From: Paractinoplanes ovalisporus
Lineage (GTDB): Bacteria > Actinomycetota > Actinomycetes > Mycobacteriales > Micromonosporaceae
Length of the DNA stretch: 55,536 bases
Reading direction: 5' to 3'
Assembly: GCF_016834655.1 (NCBI RefSeq)
Contig: NZ_JAENHP010000038.1
Span: 1-55,536, forward strand
The position numbers and the translations under genes were made by a program. Of this stretch, positions 1 through 7,815 are shown piece after piece (position 1 is the first letter of the stretch; every line of letters begins with the position of its first letter). The notes under the pieces are model-generated. The model saw only the letters and a list, made by a program, of their open reading frames with translations. It made no database searches and was not told where the DNA came from.

Positions 1-1
1 G

Positions 2-127
2 CTCTCCACCGAGAAGGGCCGCGAGGAGATCAAGACCGACCTCACCGCGAAGATCGTGAAGGCGTACACCGAGGACGGCAAGAAGATGGTGATGGGGATG
101 TACTACACCTCGTTCGTCACCCAGTAA
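2..127 (+). CDS. fliL: FliL flagellar basal-body protein, C-terminal end (partial)
   Basis: This is the last 41 codons of a gene that starts left of the window. The tail has the pattern of the FliL C-terminal domain: a basic stretch LSTEKGREEIK, then KIVKAY, and the hydrophobic ending MYYTSFVTQ, which matches the FliL ending of the form VYFTxFVxQ. FliL is an inner-membrane protein that surrounds the flagellar stator and modulates motor function. A flagellar gene cluster therefore probably extends to the left. A strong hairpin follows 11 nt after the stop, so this appears to be the end of that transcription unit. The call rests on a short tail and would be firmer with the upstream sequence. 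Confidence 0.7.
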   Translation, partial: LSTEKGREEIKTDLTAKIVKAYTEDGKKMVMGMYYTSFVTQ

Positions 128-137
128 TCGAGGTGCC

Positions 138-163
138 GGGGCCCGCACGGTGTGCGAGGCCCC
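138..163 (+). terminator. Hairpin terminator after fliL
   Basis: GGGGCC at 138-143 pairs with GGCCCC at 158-163, and an inner GCAC/GTGC pair lies inside. There is no U-run, which is common for actinobacterial terminators. Its place just after the fliL stop fits the end of the flagellar operon. Confidence 0.6.
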
Positions 164-245
164 AACACTCATCTTGGTCCAGCCGGCGACCGCGCCGGTG
201 GCGCCGCCAGAGACCGATCGCGGCTGAGGCCCGCCGTGAGCGTTG

Positions 246-440
246 CTATGCGGAAGCTCTCAGGGGCTCGAGGGCGGTCAGAATCAGGTCGAGACCGAAT
301 GTGAACTCCTCCGCAGGGTCGTAGCCGGCGGCCACCAGCGCCGCGGCGGACTCGTTGAGGTAGGGGAATTCGTCCGGAGGAAGCTGCGGGAGGAAGACGT
401 CCTGGGCCACGTCCGAGAACTCGTCGGCGGTGTCGAACAT
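246..440 (-). pseudogene. TetR-family regulator, C-terminal remnant
   Basis: About 64 codons on the minus strand end in a typical TetR C-terminal helix (EEFTFGLDLILTALEPL), preceded by a hydrophobic and acidic stretch MFDTADEFSDVAQDVF. The DNA-binding N-terminal half is missing. At about 440-450 the reading frame passes directly into sequence antisense to the neighbouring membrane gene. A normal TetR has about 190-220 residues, so roughly two thirds is lost. The neighbour on the other strand also lacks its 5' end at the same point, so a single deletion probably removed both starts and the shared promoter. An internal ATG at 440 exists, but the product would be a ligand-domain fragment only. 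Confidence 0.6.
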
Positions 441-449
441 CGCGGCTCG

Positions 450-950
450 GTCGCGATCGCGTCCGGTTTCGTGGCCCTGAGCCTGCCGCTGCTGCTCGTG
501 TTCGTGACGGGCCTGCACGGCTTGGTGGAGCGACGCGGCCCGGCGGGCGCCGACTGGTCGCGTCTCACCTCGGCCGCCGGCGCGGCGTTGGCGGCCGTCC
601 TCGTGCTCGTCAACGTCCTGCAGATCGGGCTCACGCTCTCCGCCGACGGGCTCGCGGAGCCGACACCCGCGTTCGAACTCGTCTGGCAGGTTCACGCGGC
701 GGCATTCGCGCTGACGCTGCCGACGCTCGGGACCACCTTCATCGGCGCGGCCCTCGCCGCGCACGCGAGTGGGCTGACTCGGGGTTGGCAGCGTCTGCTG
801 GGCCTGGTCGGCGGGAGCCTGCTGCTCGCAGCGGGGCTCGGCAACTTCGCGATCGCCGACGGCTCGGCGCTGATCTTCGTCGGGCTCCTGGGGTTCGCCG
901 CCTGGCTCGTCTGGCTGCTCGCGACGGGCGTACGCCTCGTCCGGGGGTGA
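450..950 (+). pseudogene. Multi-pass membrane protein, 5'-truncated
   Basis: About 166 codons encode four or five hydrophobic segments (around SGFVALSLPLLLVFVTGL, AAGAALAAVLVLVNVL, FALTLPTLGTTFIGAALA, GLVGGSLLLAAGLG and LIFVGLLGFAAWLVWLL). No credible start codon with a Shine-Dalgarno precedes the first segment. The frame stays open to the left only through DNA that is antisense to the tetR remnant. A GTG at 471 could start translation, but it falls inside the first membrane helix. The family is not recognised. It was probably the divergent target of the neighbouring TetR regulator, and it is likely non-functional. Confidence 0.5.
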
Positions 951-1106
951 CCGAGATGCGGTACCAGATCTCTCGCTTCACCCCGGGGGTCAGCACCGGG
1001 GCGGCTCGCTAAGCCGGGGCTCAGTGCGTTGTCCGAAAACCGCCAGCATTCGCGGACGCCGACGAGCACCGTTGATGACGGAACGAAGGCGACGAAGGAG
1101 GCAACG

Positions 1107-1634
1107 ATGACCGCCTGCACGATGATGACGACGACCGTCGGCACCACGTTCGACAGCCCCCTCGGCGAGCTGGTCCTGGTGGGCGAGGACACCGGCGACG
1201 GATGCACGCTGAGCTCGCTGTCCATGCCGGGTGGCCGCAACACTCCGGCGATCCGGCCCGGTCTGCGGCGGGACCCGGCTCCGTTCGCGGAGATCGCCCG
1301 CCAGCTGGAGGCGTACTTCGCCGGCGAACTCGACCGGTTCGACGTCGCGTTCACCGTTCGCGGGACCGACTTTCAACAGCGGGTCTGGCGCGCGGTGGAC
1401 GACATCCCCTACGGCACCACCACCACGTACGGGGCTCTCGCGGCCCGGCTCGGACTGGCGCGCGACCGTATTCAGGCTCTGGGTGCGGCGGTCGGTGCCA
1501 ACCCGCTGCTGCTGGTGCGCCCCTGCCATCGCGTCATCGGCGCGGACGGCTCGATGCGTGGCTACGCCGGAGGCGTCGAGCGCAAGGTACAGCTGCTCAC
1601 CCACGAGGGAGCGCTGCCGCCCGCCCTGCTCTAA
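1107..1634 (+). CDS. ogt: Methylated-DNA--protein-cysteine methyltransferase
   Basis: This suicide enzyme moves O6-alkyl groups from guanine onto its own cysteine and so repairs alkylation damage. The PCHRVIG active-site motif is present, with the acceptor Cys at residue 140, and FQQRVWRAVDDIPYGTTTTYG is the usual winged-helix DNA-binding stretch before it. The start is set by AAGGAGG 6 nt before ATG; the 175-residue length is normal. A 2OG-Fe oxygenase gene follows after 21 nt on the same strand, so the two form a probable repair operon. No Ada-type N-terminal domain is present, so it is an Ogt rather than an Ada protein. Confidence 0.95.
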   Translation: MTACTMMTTTVGTTFDSPLGELVLVGEDTGDGCTLSSLSMPGGRNTPAIRPGLRRDPAPFAEIARQLEAYFAGELDRFDVAFTVRGTDFQQRVWRAVDDIPYGTTTTYGALAARLGLARDRIQALGAAVGANPLLLVRPCHRVIGADGSMRGYAGGVERKVQLLTHEGALPPALL

Positions 1635-1655
1635 CCAACGATCCAGGGAACTCAC

Positions 1656-2375
1656 ATGACTGACAATCTCCCGTACGCGAAACGGGTCGCACAGACCGAC
1701 TGGGCAGCCCTGGCCGGTCAGCTCAACGAGCACGGCAACGCCCTCACCGGGCCACTCCTCTCGCCGGCCGAGTGCCTCGAGATCGCGGCCCTCTACGAAG
1801 AGCCGGACCGGTTCCGTACGACGGTGGACATGGCCCGCCACCGCTTCGGCTCGGGCCAGTACCGGTACTTCACCCACGAGCTGCCCGGCCCGATCCGGGA
1901 ACTGCGGGACGAGTTCTATCCCCGCCTGCTGCCCATCGCCCGGGACTGGGCCGCCAAACTCGGCCAGCCGGCCCCGTGGCCCGACAGCCTGCAGGACTGG
2001 CTGCGCCGGTGTCACGAGGCCGGGCAGTCGCGGTCCGCGCAGATTCTGCTGCGGTACGGGCCAGGTGACTGGAACGCGCTCCACCGCGACGTGTTCGGCG
2101 ACATGCTTTTTCCGCTGCAGGTGGTGATCGGCCTCGACGCACCCGGCGTGGACTTCACCGGCGGCGAGTTCCTGATGACCGAGCAGCGGCCGCGCGCGCA
2201 GACCCGGGGCTCGGCCGTCGTTGTACCGCAAGGCCACGGCCTGGTCTTCACCACCCGGGACCGGCCGGTCGAGACCAGGCGCGGCTGGTCGAACGGGCCG
2301 ATGCGGCACGGCGTCAGCGTCGTCCGTTCCGGGCTGCGCCGCACGCTCGGCCTCGTCTTCCACGATGCAGCATGA
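1656..2375 (+). CDS. 2OG-Fe(II) dioxygenase family protein
   Basis: The 239-residue protein carries the iron-binding triad of the double-stranded beta-helix oxygenases: His143 and Asp145 in HRDVFGD, and His218 in MRHGVSVV. An Arg in SGLRRTLGLVF, about ten residues further on, probably binds 2-oxoglutarate. The fold resembles prolyl-hydroxylase-like members often annotated next to alkylation-repair genes. It lies 21 nt after ogt, so a role linked to alkylation damage is plausible, but the substrate is not shown by the sequence. It may act on protein or nucleic acid. Confidence 0.85.
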   Translation: MTDNLPYAKRVAQTDWAALAGQLNEHGNALTGPLLSPAECLEIAALYEEPDRFRTTVDMARHRFGSGQYRYFTHELPGPIRELRDEFYPRLLPIARDWAAKLGQPAPWPDSLQDWLRRCHEAGQSRSAQILLRYGPGDWNALHRDVFGDMLFPLQVVIGLDAPGVDFTGGEFLMTEQRPRAQTRGSAVVVPQGHGLVFTTRDRPVETRRGWSNGPMRHGVSVVRSGLRRTLGLVFHDAA

Positions 2376-2503
2376 GCCGGCTGCGGCCCTTCGAGACCGT
2401 CACGCTGCGGGTCAGCCAGTCGAAGTGATACGGCCGGCGTGGGGAACTTCCGCCACATGGGAGGCGACTACAGATCGACAGCTCTCCATGCGAAAGGAAC
2501 GCT

Positions 2504-3220
2504 ATGGAACGCAGGACCTTGTTCGGGGCCGCCGCCGTGGCCGGTGTGGCCGCCGCCGGGCTGGCCGCGGAACCCGCGTCCGCCACGAAGGGCCGGAGGT
2601 GGTCGCCGGACAATCCGATGCGGGTGCAGATCGTCATGTTCGACGGTGTCGAGGAGCAGGACTTCGCGGGGCCGTTCGACGTGTTCTCGCTGGCCGACCG
2701 GCAGAGCGGGGGAGCGGTCAAGGTCGGTTACGTGACTCCGGCCGAGCCGCGCACGATTACGGCGGCCTGGGGGACTCAGGTGGTGATCCCCACCGGGTGG
2801 TCCCCGTCGGACGCGGACGTGATCGTGGTGCCGGGCGGTGGCTTCGGCCGGCCGGACGGGCCCGGAGTCTGGGCGGAGATCAAGTCGGGTGTGCTGCCTC
2901 GCAAACTGGCCGACGCGGCGGACGGCCACCGGTTGGTGGCCTCGTTCTGTACGGGTGTGATCGTGGTTGCGGCGGCCGGGCTGGTCACCGGCCGCCCGGC
3001 GACGACTCACCAGAACGCGAAGGCGGAACTGGCCAGGCGTGGCGGAACCGTGGTCGACGCCCGTGTGGTCGACGATCGCGACCTCGTCACCGCCGCGGGC
3101 GTGACCTCCGGACTGGACCTCGCGCTGCACCTGGTCCGCCGGGAGATCAGCGCGGCAGTGGCGGTACGCGTCGAGAACATCCTCGAATACCAGGCCCGCG
3201 GTACGGTGTGGACCCCCTGA
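2504..3220 (+). CDS. Exported DJ-1/PfpI family protein
   Basis: The N-terminus MERRTLFGAAAVAGVAAAGLAAEPASA looks like a signal peptide with a twin-Arg-like start, so the protein is probably exported. The body is a DJ-1/PfpI (class I glutamine amidotransferase-like) domain, with VQIVMFDGVEEQDFAGPFDVF near the start, VVPGGG in the middle and the nucleophile elbow SFCTGV (Cys149). Members of this fold include isonitrile hydratases, chaperones and the sensor domains of AraC regulators. No DNA-binding domain is attached here. A GAAAGGAACGCT stretch before the ATG supports the start. A long hairpin terminator follows. Confidence 0.85.
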   Translation: MERRTLFGAAAVAGVAAAGLAAEPASATKGRRWSPDNPMRVQIVMFDGVEEQDFAGPFDVFSLADRQSGGAVKVGYVTPAEPRTITAAWGTQVVIPTGWSPSDADVIVVPGGGFGRPDGPGVWAEIKSGVLPRKLADAADGHRLVASFCTGVIVVAAAGLVTGRPATTHQNAKAELARRGGTVVDARVVDDRDLVTAAGVTSGLDLALHLVRREISAAVAVRVENILEYQARGTVWTP

Positions 3221-3258
3221 CGTCGCATGTCGCCGGGTCGGGCAGGCTGCGAACCCGT

Positions 3259-3299
3259 TGAGCCTTCCCGCTTCGGTGGAGTCGAAGCGGGAAGGCTCA
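3259..3299. terminator. 17-bp perfect hairpin between convergent genes
   Basis: TGAGCCTTCCCGCTTCG at 3259-3275 is exactly complementary to 3283-3299, with a 7-nt loop. It lies between the stop of the DJ-1 gene and the 3' end of the minus-strand F420 oxidoreductase, so it probably ends transcription from both sides. Confidence 0.8.
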
Positions 3300-3329
3300 C
3301 CTGATCGCTGCCGTCGGTGGCCAGTTGCC

Positions 3330-4193
3330 TCAGATCAGCTGGGCCGCCAGTGCGGCGAACGCCTCGGTGGGGAAGCTGGTCCGGTCGCCGCCGTTGAGGA
3401 CCTGGATCGCCACCTCGTCGGCGCCGGCCGCGAAATGCTTTTCGATGCCGTCGGCGACCTGGTCGGCCGTGCCCCACGGAATGAGCGCATCGACCAGGCG
3501 GTCGCTGCCCGCGCCGGTCAGGTCGTCATCAGTCCAGCCGAAGCGCCGCAGGTTGTTGGTGTAGTTCGGCAGGGTGAGGTAGCCCGCCGTGTACTCGCGG
3601 GCGACGGCCCGGGCCGCCTCGGCGTCCGGCTCGAGCACCACGGCCACCTCGGGCGCGAGCAGCCGGTCGGGTCCGAGCAGGGCCCGAGCCTCGGCGGTGT
3701 GCTCGGCCGGCGTGAAATAGGGATGGGCCCCGGCCGAACGGTCGCGGGCAAGCTCGAGCATGCGCGGGCCCAGAGCAGCCAGCACCCGCCGCTGCGGGGC
3801 GAGCCCGGCGGCGTCGAGGGCATCGAGGTATTCGACCGTCTTGGAATAGGGCTTGCGGTAGTCGGTGCCGTCGCCCTCGACCAGGACGGCGTGGCTGGCG
3901 CCGAGACCGAGCAGGAACCGGCCCGGGTGATCCTGCTCCGCGGCCTCGGTGAACGCCGCGACCTCGGCCGGCGACGTGTGCCAGACGGTCGCGATGCCCG
4001 AGGCGATGCCGATGCGCTCGGTGCCGTCGAGCAGTTCCCGGAAGCGTGACGGCAGCTTCTCGTCGAAGCCGGCCGAGAACCAGATCCGGGCATAACCGAG
4101 GTCCTCCAACTCGGTCGCGGCGTCGATCGCCGCTCGGGGGCTTTCGGTGCCGAGGAAGAACGGTTGCCACACACTGACGAGTCGTTGAGCCAT
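3330..4193 (-). CDS. LLM-class F420-dependent oxidoreductase
   Basis: The 287-residue protein has the bacterial-luciferase-like TIM-barrel pattern: an N-terminal VSVWQPFFLG strand, ELEDLGYARIWFSAGFDE, IGIASGIATVWHTSP, and FLLGLGASHAVLVEG. It ends with a region typical of the roughly 290-residue actinobacterial F420 family (DQVADGIEKHFAAGADEVAIQVL). Such enzymes use coenzyme F420 for hydride transfer; the substrate cannot be read from sequence. A TACTGT box 7 nt before the ATG suggests a leaderless transcript. A 3'-end fossil of a close paralogue lies at 19026-19085. Confidence 0.85.
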   Translation of the reverse strand: MAQRLVSVWQPFFLGTESPRAAIDAATELEDLGYARIWFSAGFDEKLPSRFRELLDGTERIGIASGIATVWHTSPAEVAAFTEAAEQDHPGRFLLGLGASHAVLVEGDGTDYRKPYSKTVEYLDALDAAGLAPQRRVLAALGPRMLELARDRSAGAHPYFTPAEHTAEARALLGPDRLLAPEVAVVLEPDAEAARAVAREYTAGYLTLPNYTNNLRRFGWTDDDLTGAGSDRLVDALIPWGTADQVADGIEKHFAAGADEVAIQVLNGGDRTSFPTEAFAALAAQLI

Positions 4194-4213
4194 GACGAGA
4201 ACAGTACGACCGG

Positions 4214-4408
4214 TCAGGGCGAAGCGGCGTTGTACCGGGCGGTCCGACGAATGAGGCGGCGCCGGACCGCATGCGCGACGGCGCGATCGAGGGCGTCGGG
4301 GGAGGCGTCGGCCAGCAGGACGGTGCGGCCGCCGCCGAGACGCCGGGCCACTGCCGTGCCCATGCCGCCGGCGCCGGTGACCACGACGACGTCAGGCTGC
4401 GATGTCAT
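4214..4408 (-). pseudogene. Short-chain dehydrogenase, truncated N-terminal fragment
   Basis: Only 64 codons are present, against about 250 for an SDR. The first 40 hold the beta-alpha-beta NAD(P) fold (VVVVTGAGGMGTAVARRLGG, then VLLADASPDALDRA). After that the sequence no longer looks like an SDR and soon stops. The catalytic Ser-Tyr-Lys part is absent. The start overlaps the end of the ferredoxin reductase gene by 17 nt, so it was the last gene of the P450 operon. A deletion probably joined it to the DNA before the F420 oxidoreductase. Confidence 0.65.
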
Positions 4409-5561
4409 GAATGTCCTTCCAGGAGGTCCCGGTGGCGATGGCTTGGCGCCACGGGCGGACGGCTTTGGGGGGCATGCCGACGGCCAGGGCGCCGACGAGG
4501 CGGTCGCCGGTGCGGTACGCCGCGATGAAGCGCCGCTCCGGCAGGTCCCCGGCGACCACGCGTACCTCGTCGTGCCCGCGCAGGTAGCCGTACGCGTGGA
4601 GTTTCATGTCGTACTGGTCCGACCAGAAGTAGGGCACCGGCGCGAAGGGTTTGCGCCCCGAGGGGTTGAGCAGGTTACGGGCGGTGGCCATGCCCTGTTC
4701 GGCGGCGTTGGTGCGGTGCTCGATGCGCATGGCCGTACCGAACAGCGGGTTGTGCCAGCGGGCGACGTCCCCGGCGCCGTAGACGCCCGGCGCGGCGCTG
4801 GTGAACTCGTCGCACAGCAGCCCGTCGGCGAGCGCCAGGTCGCTGCCGTCGAGCCATTCGGTGTTCGGCTGCGTGCCGATCGCGACCAGCACCTCGTCCG
4901 CGGTGACCAGTTCACCGCCGGCCAGCCGGACGCCGTCGCCGGTGATCGCCGAGACCGTGACCCCGGTGCGCAGGTCGACGCCGTGCTCGACATGAGCGCT
5001 CGACAACACCCGCCCGACCTGCTCCCCGACGGCGTGCGCGAGCGGGACCGGCGCCGGTTCCAGCAGGACGACGTCGCAGCCGAGACCACGTGCGACCGCC
5101 GCACATTCCGCCCCCAGAAATCCGGCCCCCACCACCGCCAGCCGTACGCCCGGCAGCAGCCGTTTCCGCAGAGCGATCGCGTCGGACAGGTTGCGCAGCA
5201 CGTGCGCGCCCGCCCCGGGGAGCCGCCTCGGGCGGACGCCGGTCGCCACGATCAGTTCGTCGTAACCGATCTCGGTGCCGTCGTCGAGGTGCACGACCCG
5301 TCCGGCGGTGTCCAGGCCGGTGGCGCGGACGCCGAGCCGCAGGTCCAGCCGCAGCGCGGTGAGCTGTTCGGTGGTGCGTAGCGCGACCCGGTCGGCTTCC
5401 CAGTCACCGGCGAGGATCTGCTTCGACAGCGGCGGTCTATCGTACGGCGGGTCGGCCTCCTCGCCGATGACGGTGAGAGTGCCGTCGTAGCCTTCGCGGC
5501 GCAGAGTCTCAGCGGCCGCGAGACCGGCCGCCGAGGCGCCGACGACGACGATGGTGTTCAC
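4392..5561 (-). CDS. NAD(P)H-dependent ferredoxin reductase (FAD)
   Basis: The 389-residue flavoprotein passes electrons from NAD(P)H through FAD to the ferredoxin encoded just upstream. The FAD-binding VVVGASAAGLAAAETLRREG is at the N-terminus, PPYDRPPLSKQIL follows, and the NAD(P) fold is seen as LAVVGAGFLGAECAAVARGLG. A second FAD motif is GVYGAGDVARW, and the C-terminal domain includes FWSDQYDMKLHAYGY. The GTG start at 5561 is chosen because the ferredoxin stop overlaps it as GTGA, a sign of translational coupling. It belongs to the P450 redox cassette. Confidence 0.9.
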   Translation of the reverse strand: MNTIVVVGASAAGLAAAETLRREGYDGTLTVIGEEADPPYDRPPLSKQILAGDWEADRVALRTTEQLTALRLDLRLGVRATGLDTAGRVVHLDDGTEIGYDELIVATGVRPRRLPGAGAHVLRNLSDAIALRKRLLPGVRLAVVGAGFLGAECAAVARGLGCDVVLLEPAPVPLAHAVGEQVGRVLSSAHVEHGVDLRTGVTVSAITGDGVRLAGGELVTADEVLVAIGTQPNTEWLDGSDLALADGLLCDEFTSAAPGVYGAGDVARWHNPLFGTAMRIEHRTNAAEQGMATARNLLNPSGRKPFAPVPYFWSDQYDMKLHAYGYLRGHDEVRVVAGDLPERRFIAAYRTGDRLVGALAVGMPPKAVRPWRQAIATGTSWKDIHDIAA

Positions 5562-5755
5562 TGCTCCACCAGGCGGATCGCGGCGGCCGGGCACACTGCC
5601 GCCGCCTCCTGCGCCTCGTCGGCCAGTTCCGGCCCGGGTTCCGCGACCAGGACGACGGCCACACCGTCTTCGTCGCGCTGGTCGAAGACGCCGGGGGCGA
5701 CCATGGCGCACTGCCCGGCCGCGACGCACTTCGGTTCGTCGAACTCCACTCGCAT
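5558..5755 (-). CDS. 3Fe-4S type ferredoxin for P450
   Basis: This 65-residue ferredoxin has Cys10, Cys16 and Cys55-Pro, the three-cysteine pattern of single-cluster 3Fe-4S ferredoxins that feed actinobacterial P450s. The spacing CVAAGQC and VCPAAAI is typical. The start at 5755 has a GAGAGAG stretch at a usable distance; an ATG two codons upstream at 5761 is the alternative. It lies 11 nt after the P450 stop and overlaps the reductase start by 4 nt, so the three proteins make a complete electron chain. Confidence 0.9.
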   Translation of the reverse strand: MRVEFDEPKCVAAGQCAMVAPGVFDQRDEDGVAVVLVAEPGPELADEAQEAAAVCPAAAIRLVEQ

Positions 5756-5766
5756 GGTCATCTCTC

Positions 5767-6984
5767 TCACCAGGTCACGGGCAGGTTCCGGAGGCCGTAC
5801 GCGACGCCCTCCATCGCGAACTCGATCCGCTCGGACGGCACGGCCAGAGCCAGGGTGGGGATCCGCCGGTAGAGCGTGCTGTAGGCGACCTGCAGCTCGA
5901 CCCGGGCCAGGGACTGTCCGAGGCATTGGTGCACGCCGTAGCCGAACGCGTGGTGCGAGCGGGCGGGCCGGGTCAGGTCCAGCTTCTCGGCGTCGGGGAA
6001 CTCGGCCTCGTCGTAGTTGGCCCCGGCCAGCTCGAAGATGATGCCGTCACCGGCTTTGATCGTCGTACCGCGGACGTCGATGTCCTCGTTGGCGATGCGC
6101 CGGATTCCGGAGTGGACGATGGTGAGGTAGCGCAGCAACTCCTCGACCGCGTTGGCCACGAACCGGGGGTCGTCGCTGTTGTCACGCAGCAGCGCCAGCT
6201 GCTCCGGGTCGCGCAGCAGCGCGAGGGTGCCCAACGAGATCATGCTGGCGCTGGTCTCGTGCCCGGCGATGAGGATGGCCGAACTCATGATGACCGCTTC
6301 CTGGAAGGTCATCTCGCCCGCTTCGACCCGGCCGCCCATCTCCGACATGACGTCGTCGGCGGGCTCGGCGATCTTCTTCCGCAGCAGGGCGGCGAGATAT
6401 TCGCCCAGGGCCCGGCTGGCGGCGGCGGTTTCCTCCGCGGTCGACTCGTGGCTGATTGCCTTGTTGCTGTTGGTCTGGAAGAACTCGTGATCCTCGTACG
6501 GGGCGCCGAGCATCTGCGTGATGACCAGCGTCGGTACGGGCAAGCCGATCGCCTCCACCAGGTTGGCCGGGTTCGGGCCGGCCAGCATGTCGTCGACCAG
6601 GCCGTCGAAGGTCTCCTGGATACGGGGCCGCAGTGCCTCCACCCGCTTGACCATGAACGGGCCGTTGACCGTGCGGCGCAGCCGGGTGTGCTCCGGCGGG
6701 TCGGTGTTGGTGATGAGGTCCGGGTGGTGCGGGGCACCGGTGGCCCGGCCCCGGGTCATGTGGGGATAGCCTTCGCGCTTCTCGTTGATGCTGATCCGCG
6801 GGTCGTTGAGCAGGGCTCGCTGGTCGGCGTGGCGGCTGATGAGCCACGGCGTGCTGCCGTCCCAGATGCGGACCTTGCCGATCGTGTCCGCGCGGGTCAT
6901 CTCCCGGATGACGGCGGCGGGCGCGAACGGGCACCGGGACTCCCGGACCGCCGGGTACTCGGGTGCGACGTCGGTGTCTGTCAT
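5767..6984 (-). CDS. Cytochrome P450
   Basis: The 405-residue length is normal for soluble bacterial P450s. The I-helix oxygen-binding motif AGHETSA, the K-helix ExxR (EELLR) and the haem loop FGYGVHQCLG with the Cys ligand near residue 350 are all present. The text around NTDPPEHTRLRRTVNGPF is the standard C-helix. It looks like a CYP105/CYP107-type monooxygenase of specialised metabolism or xenobiotic oxidation, but the substrate is unknown. The ferredoxin and its reductase follow directly, and an OmpR-type regulator precedes it by about 50 nt on the same strand. Confidence 0.93.
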   Translation of the reverse strand: MTDTDVAPEYPAVRESRCPFAPAAVIREMTRADTIGKVRIWDGSTPWLISRHADQRALLNDPRISINEKREGYPHMTRGRATGAPHHPDLITNTDPPEHTRLRRTVNGPFMVKRVEALRPRIQETFDGLVDDMLAGPNPANLVEAIGLPVPTLVITQMLGAPYEDHEFFQTNSNKAISHESTAEETAAASRALGEYLAALLRKKIAEPADDVMSEMGGRVEAGEMTFQEAVIMSSAILIAGHETSASMISLGTLALLRDPEQLALLRDNSDDPRFVANAVEELLRYLTIVHSGIRRIANEDIDVRGTTIKAGDGIIFELAGANYDEAEFPDAEKLDLTRPARSHHAFGYGVHQCLGQSLARVELQVAYSTLYRRIPTLALAVPSERIEFAMEGVAYGLRNLPVTW

Positions 6985-7035
6985 GGAGAGCCATGCAAGC
7001 AGGCTTTCCAGACAAAACGCGGACAGCCTCCGGGC

Positions 7036-7734
7036 CTATCGACCCATTCCCAGCCGGTAGCCGAAGCCCCGGTGCGTGTGGATCAGCCGGGGATCGGTCC
7101 GGTCGACCTTGCGCCGTAGCCGGGAGACCAGCCGCTCGGTCGTGCCGTCCTCACGGTCCTCGCCCCAGACGTGGTCGGCGAGCTGCTCCTTGGACAACAC
7201 CCGGCCGGCGTTGAGCAGCAGGTAGCGCAGCAGTCTGTACTCGGTCGGCGTCACGTCGAGGGCGCGTTCACCGCGCCACGCCTGCCGGACGACGTCGTCG
7301 AGCAGCAGGTCTCCGTGGCGCAGGGTGCTCGCCGGAGCCGTGGCCCCCCGGTGGCGCAGCAGGACCTGCGCCCGGGCCAGCAGTTCCGCGCCGTGCCAGG
7401 GCTTGGTGACGTAGTCCTCCACCCGGGTGCCGAGCACCGGCACCAGCTCACCCAGGAACTCGCAGGCGGTCACGCAGAGCACGGGTGGCCGGGCCGGGAA
7501 GACGGCCTGGCGCCGGCCGAGGCGGACGAGATCGGGGGTGTCCCGGTCGACCACGATCAGATCGACGACGCGTTCGCCGAGCACCCGCAACGCCGCTGTG
7601 CCGGTCGGCCGGGCGGTGACCTGGTAGCCGCCTCCGCTCAGCTCGGCCGACAGCTCACCGCGCAGGCCGGGATCGGGCGCCACCACCAGAACAGCCGGCT
7701 CGTATGCGAGCTGGGTCATCCCTGCGAAGGACAC
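7036..7734 (-). CDS. OmpR-family response regulator, orphan
   Basis: A receiver domain (residues about 14-125) is followed by an OmpR winged helix (TPTEYRLLRYLLLNAGRVLSKEQL, ERLVSRLRRKVD, HTHRGFGYRLG). The likely phospho-Asp is D63 in DLIVVD and the conserved Lys is in DYVTKPW. The usual acidic pair is reduced to VVAPD, so phosphorylation may be atypical. No histidine kinase lies next to it. The GTG start is supported by a TAAAAT -10 box exactly 6 nt upstream, indicating a leaderless mRNA. It may control the P450 cassette just downstream. A broken paralogue lies at 45881-46278. Confidence 0.85.
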   Translation of the reverse strand: MSFAGMTQLAYEPAVLVVAPDPGLRGELSAELSGGGYQVTARPTGTAALRVLGERVVDLIVVDRDTPDLVRLGRRQAVFPARPPVLCVTACEFLGELVPVLGTRVEDYVTKPWHGAELLARAQVLLRHRGATAPASTLRHGDLLLDDVVRQAWRGERALDVTPTEYRLLRYLLLNAGRVLSKEQLADHVWGEDREDGTTERLVSRLRRKVDRTDPRLIHTHRGFGYRLGMGR

Positions 7735-7815
7735 GCCGCCATTTTATCCCGGACCGCTGGGGCCCACTGCGACACGGAATCGAACCACGTCATGACGTAA
7801 CGCGGTGTGTGCCGG

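Noticed and set aside
133..324. A short plus-strand frame after fliL
   Set aside because: Arg/Ser-rich composition, no ribosome-binding site, and it lies over the terminator and the tetR remnant.
957..1012. A short plus-strand frame MRYQISRFTPGVSTG before ogt
   Set aside because: Only 18 codons, no Shine-Dalgarno and no known family; I could not separate it from chance.
2376..2503. Minus-strand text PYHFDWLTRSVTVSKGRS as a gene tail
   Set aside because: It looks protein-like for under 20 residues, but I could not assign a family or boundaries.
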